Shown here in pieces: positions 45,498 through 47,441 of a stretch of DNA of 47,441 nt. The stretch covers positions 1-47,441 of the forward strand of contig NZ_JAELTU010000041.1 of assembly GCF_016429015.1 (NCBI RefSeq). Direction: 5' to 3'. A model generated the notes under the pieces. That model saw only the letters and a program-made list of their open reading frames with translations. It did no database searches and was not told where the DNA came from. Position 1 is the first letter of the stretch. Every line of letters begins with the position of its first letter. The stretch comes from Rhizobium sp. ASV20. GTDB lineage: Bacteria > Pseudomonadota > Alphaproteobacteria > Rhizobiales > Rhizobiaceae. The position numbers and the translations under genes are program-made.

Positions 45498-46259
45498 TCA
45501 ATATTTTCCACGGTCCAGGCGGCGTAGAAACAATCTCGCTGTGACCAGATTTATTTGAAGCCGGAATGTTGCGTCCTCTTCTTCGGACAGTCCAGGATGC
45601 CCACCGTGCGGATGCATTCGGCTCATGAGCGCTTGGACAAATGGAGACCTTTGGCCGCCAGGGCTCCATTCATTGTAATCGGCAAGCAGAAACGGCGGCG
45701 TGACGCTTCCTCCGAGAAAGTCTCGCTTCTGCCGGCTATCAAGGTTTGGATCGCAACCCGCTATGACTGCGATTTCGTTGAAGTAGCTTTCGAGAAAATT
45801 TCGAAGCTCGCCATTGGCACCTGACCATTCGCCGCGTTGGAATGCGGACATTGCCCGAGCCAGATGGCCTTCAGCTATCATCAGGTTATGCCTTTTGAGC
45901 AGTTGAACGACCTCGTTCTCGGCCTCCCTCATATTCAGCTCTGGGACATCGGCTGGCAACATCCGTACAAGCGTAGCAGGCGCCTGGGAAGCTCGTCTCC
46001 CCCACACGTCGTTTACCTCGGCAGGTTCAACGATTTCAAATCCGTCGAACCGCAGACCGGCTTTCAGCTTCTGCCATGCCGGCGTGTCCTTTTTTGTTGA
46101 CCAGTTCGCAAGGGCTTTGTCGATCACGGCACGCTCTAAGCTGATTTGGCCGGATTCAGTGTAGACAGCCGGCCCCCCTTCTAACGCAGCCTTTGAAAGG
46201 CTGACGACCCGGGCCGACTTGCTGCTTCCGCCACCTCGATCGTCAATTCCCCATTGCAC
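45498..46259 (-). CDS. Uncharacterised protein, possible abortive-infection (HEPN-like) C-terminus
   Basis: 253 residues from GTG 46259, without a clear ribosome site. Upstream, the frame stays open for about 20 more codons (ASPLDIADSYSHSDIDVFEV), which look coding but have no start codon, so the true N-terminus may have been lost at the IS remnant. The C-terminal half, from LARAMSAFQRGEWSGANGEL through NFLESYFNEIA to GGHPGLSEEEDATFRLQINL and VTARLFLRRLDRG, resembles C-terminal domains of abortive-infection-type proteins. Convergent with the STAND gene and separated by a shared terminator. Either a defence gene or a cargo gene; function unproven. Confidence 0.6.
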   Translation of the reverse strand: MQWGIDDRGGGSSKSARVVSLSKAALEGGPAVYTESGQISLERAVIDKALANWSTKKDTPAWQKLKAGLRFDGFEIVEPAEVNDVWGRRASQAPATLVRMLPADVPELNMREAENEVVQLLKRHNLMIAEGHLARAMSAFQRGEWSGANGELRNFLESYFNEIAVIAGCDPNLDSRQKRDFLGGSVTPPFLLADYNEWSPGGQRSPFVQALMSRMHPHGGHPGLSEEEDATFRLQINLVTARLFLRRLDRGKY

Positions 46260-46312
46260 TTCGAAAACGTCAATATCGCTGTGCGAATAGCTGTCTGCAA
46301 TGTCGAGCGGCG

Positions 46313-46745
46313 ATGCCCGTACTCAGTCAAAGCGATACGCCTGTCGGCCAGTGGTTACGAGCGCTGGTTTCCCGCGGTATTCACCGTAATGTTGCGATCG
46401 TGGCCCTTGCAAACAAGCTTGCGCGTATTGCCTGGGCGATTTTACGTAAGGAGCAACCGTATGAGAGAACCTTCGGCGTAGCGCCAGCATAACAGGGTTG
46501 GCTGCGCTTAGACGCAGCCCATGATGTTTGCGAGAAGGAATATAGATGGCCTGACAGTCAATCGGCGTTCAGAAAGCCCAGGCGTGGAAATGGTTCATTG
46601 AAACCGTGTTGGTTATCGTGGCTCTGGACGTGCGGATATCCATCTTGGCCACGGCGTGACCGTGAGACCGAATACGTTGAAGCAGACTGCACAGCAATCT
46701 AAAAACTACTTGCAAACAGGGCGGGCCATACGTTTTCACGCGGAA
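46313..46745 (+). mobile_element. IS110/IS1111-family insertion sequence remnant (3' end)
   Basis: A 59-codon frame (46313-46492) reads GQWLRALVSRGIHRNVAIVA, LANKLARIAWAILRKEQPYE, the C-terminus of IS110-family transposases. About 250 bp of 3' non-coding sequence follows, which I recognise as typical of IS1111-type elements in rhizobia. The rest of the transposase and the 5' end are missing. The right boundary is approximate. In the IS1111 group the guide (bridge) RNA is encoded in the 3' non-coding end, so part of it may persist here. Confidence 0.6.
46500..46519 (+). other. Stem-loop after the IS remnant, possible part of a bridge RNA
   Basis: GGCTGCG-CTTAGA-CGCAGCC forms a perfect 7-bp stem 8 bp after the transposase stop. 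It has no T run, so it is a poor terminator. Its place at the start of the 3' non-coding end would fit the first stem-loop of an IS1111-type bridge RNA; this is inference. Confidence 0.35.
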
Positions 46746-46786
46746 CTGAGCCGGTGCAATTTATAGGCTGCAAGCGACCCGTCTGC

Positions 46787-47050
46787 CTATAGATCCTCAT
46801 TTTCGGTGTTGGCCGAGATCCGCTCCAATTCTATAGCATCTCGAGAGAGCCACTGATGGGCCGAAATTGCGGCTCGAAGCTCTGGAAGCGTGCGATTGCC
46901 TTCTCTGAACAAGGTGACGATGGTGGCCGCCGCGAGTTCATATTCAGGCGCGTCTCGCCTAACGCCTATGGAGAGCCGCCATTCTTCTAACGCTTGGCTG
47001 ATAATATCGAGTTCAACCGAACCGAACGTTGCATTCACAAAGTCTCGCAT
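46787..47050 (-). CDS. Small conserved-looking rhizobial hypothetical protein
   Basis: 87 residues from ATG 47050, with GGGAG 5 bp upstream; the longer frame to 47329 is not needed. The sequence (MRDFVNATFGSVELDIISQA, then EYELAAATIVTLFREGNRTL) is helical and soluble. Proteins with the AAxTIVTLFxEGN pattern are familiar in Rhizobiales, but no function is known. Confidence 0.7.
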   Translation of the reverse strand: MRDFVNATFGSVELDIISQALEEWRLSIGVRRDAPEYELAAATIVTLFREGNRTLPELRAAISAHQWLSRDAIELERISANTENEDL

Positions 47051-47299
47051 TGTCTCTCCCAAAGCAGGCGGCAGACAGATAGGAGTCGATGCGTTAAATT
47101 TCAAACGGCTCGGCGTCGCGGAGCGCGAGGTAATCGAATATTTACCATGAGTTGCGACTTTGCGGCGTCGCGCAGTCAAAACGCCCGACAGCCGGGCAGG
47201 TATTGGTTTTGCGTCACCTGCCCGAAAATTTGGAATGCCCCTCCAAGGAACACTGGTCCCGCGCATAGTAAATTTTCGAGGCCCAACGGAGCTGCGAAT

Positions 47300-47441
47300 A
47301 TGATTGTCGCACAGGCAACCGACATTCATGCGGGGATCGACAACGATAATTTTCTGCGTTTCGAAAAAGCTGTCGCGTGGCTTGGCGAGCTAAGGCCCGA
47401 TTACCTGGTCATTTCCGGTGACCTCGTGGATGATGGATGGA
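47300..47441 (+). CDS. Metallophosphoesterase (calcineurin-like), partial
   Basis: ATG 47300 follows CGGAG. The 47 visible residues (MIVAQATDIHAGIDNDNFLR, then LRPDYLVISGDLVDDGW) contain the first two metal-binding motifs of the superfamily: D-x-H in ATDIHAG and GDLVDDG. This fits CpdA-like cyclic nucleotide phosphodiesterases or related phosphoesterases; the substrate cannot be told because the rest lies beyond the window. Confidence 0.75.
   Translation, partial: MIVAQATDIHAGIDNDNFLRFEKAVAWLGELRPDYLVISGDLVDDGW

Overview
The window looks like part of a large repABC plasmid from a Rhizobiales bacterium (Rhizobium / Agrobacterium / Sinorhizobium group). The evidence is a complete repABC cassette, a Ti-plasmid-like tra/trb conjugation system with a TraI/TraR quorum-sensing pair, a pTi-type oriT, high-GC coding sequence and several small protein families typical of rhizobia (WGR protein, DUF982, XRE regulators). 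I see no chromosomal housekeeping genes, rRNA or tRNA.

Left edge (1-5.5 kb). A minus-strand cluster encodes phosphoenolpyruvate mutase, a class I aminotransferase, a sugar/choline-type nucleotidyltransferase and a CDP-alcohol phosphatidyltransferase that runs off the edge. Together they read as a phosphonate, probably phosphonolipid, pathway: PEP to phosphonopyruvate, amination, CMP activation, transfer to a lipid alcohol. A divergent GntR regulator lies across an AT-rich region with three GATATAT repeats. A small XRE regulator and a decayed VapB antitoxin follow.

Conjugation region (5.6-29.4 kb). WGR protein and traG-traD-traC lie on the minus strand, then a divergent region with a tra box and oriT, then traA-traF-traB-traH on the plus strand. 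An accessory patch (14.5-18 kb) holds an NAD epimerase, small regulators and hypotheticals. The minus-strand operon traI-trbBCDEJLFGHI is followed by traR. TrbK (entry exclusion) is missing and no traM was found. Three 18-bp dyads of the form ACTnnCAnnnnTGCGAGT lie exactly where Ti-type tra boxes sit (traC/traA and traI/repA) and are probably the TraR operators.

Replication and partition (29.4-36.5 kb). repA-repB-(antisense ctRNA)-repC is complete. About 1.7 kb downstream of repC lie seven identical 22-bp palindromes with core GTTTGCCGCGGCAAAC. They match the RepABC parS consensus GTTNNNNGCNNNNAAC and sit about 200 bp apart in diverged tandem units: a multi-site centromere.

Right edge (36.5-47.4 kb). 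This is accessory and partly decayed DNA: a stress-type small gene with an EcfG-like promoter, a frameshifted hypothetical, a frameshifted HWE histidine kinase, a DUF982 gene and a serine recombinase. Then comes the most interesting block: a PD-(D/E)XK nuclease with a DUF4268-like tail, a 937-residue protein with a Cap4-like nuclease, a STAND NTPase, a helical repeat region and a SEC-C zinc knuckle, and a convergent gene with a possible abortive-infection (HEPN-like) C-terminus. This is a candidate anti-phage or anti-plasmid defence island. An IS110/IS1111 3' remnant, a small rhizobial hypothetical and the start of a metallophosphoesterase close the window.
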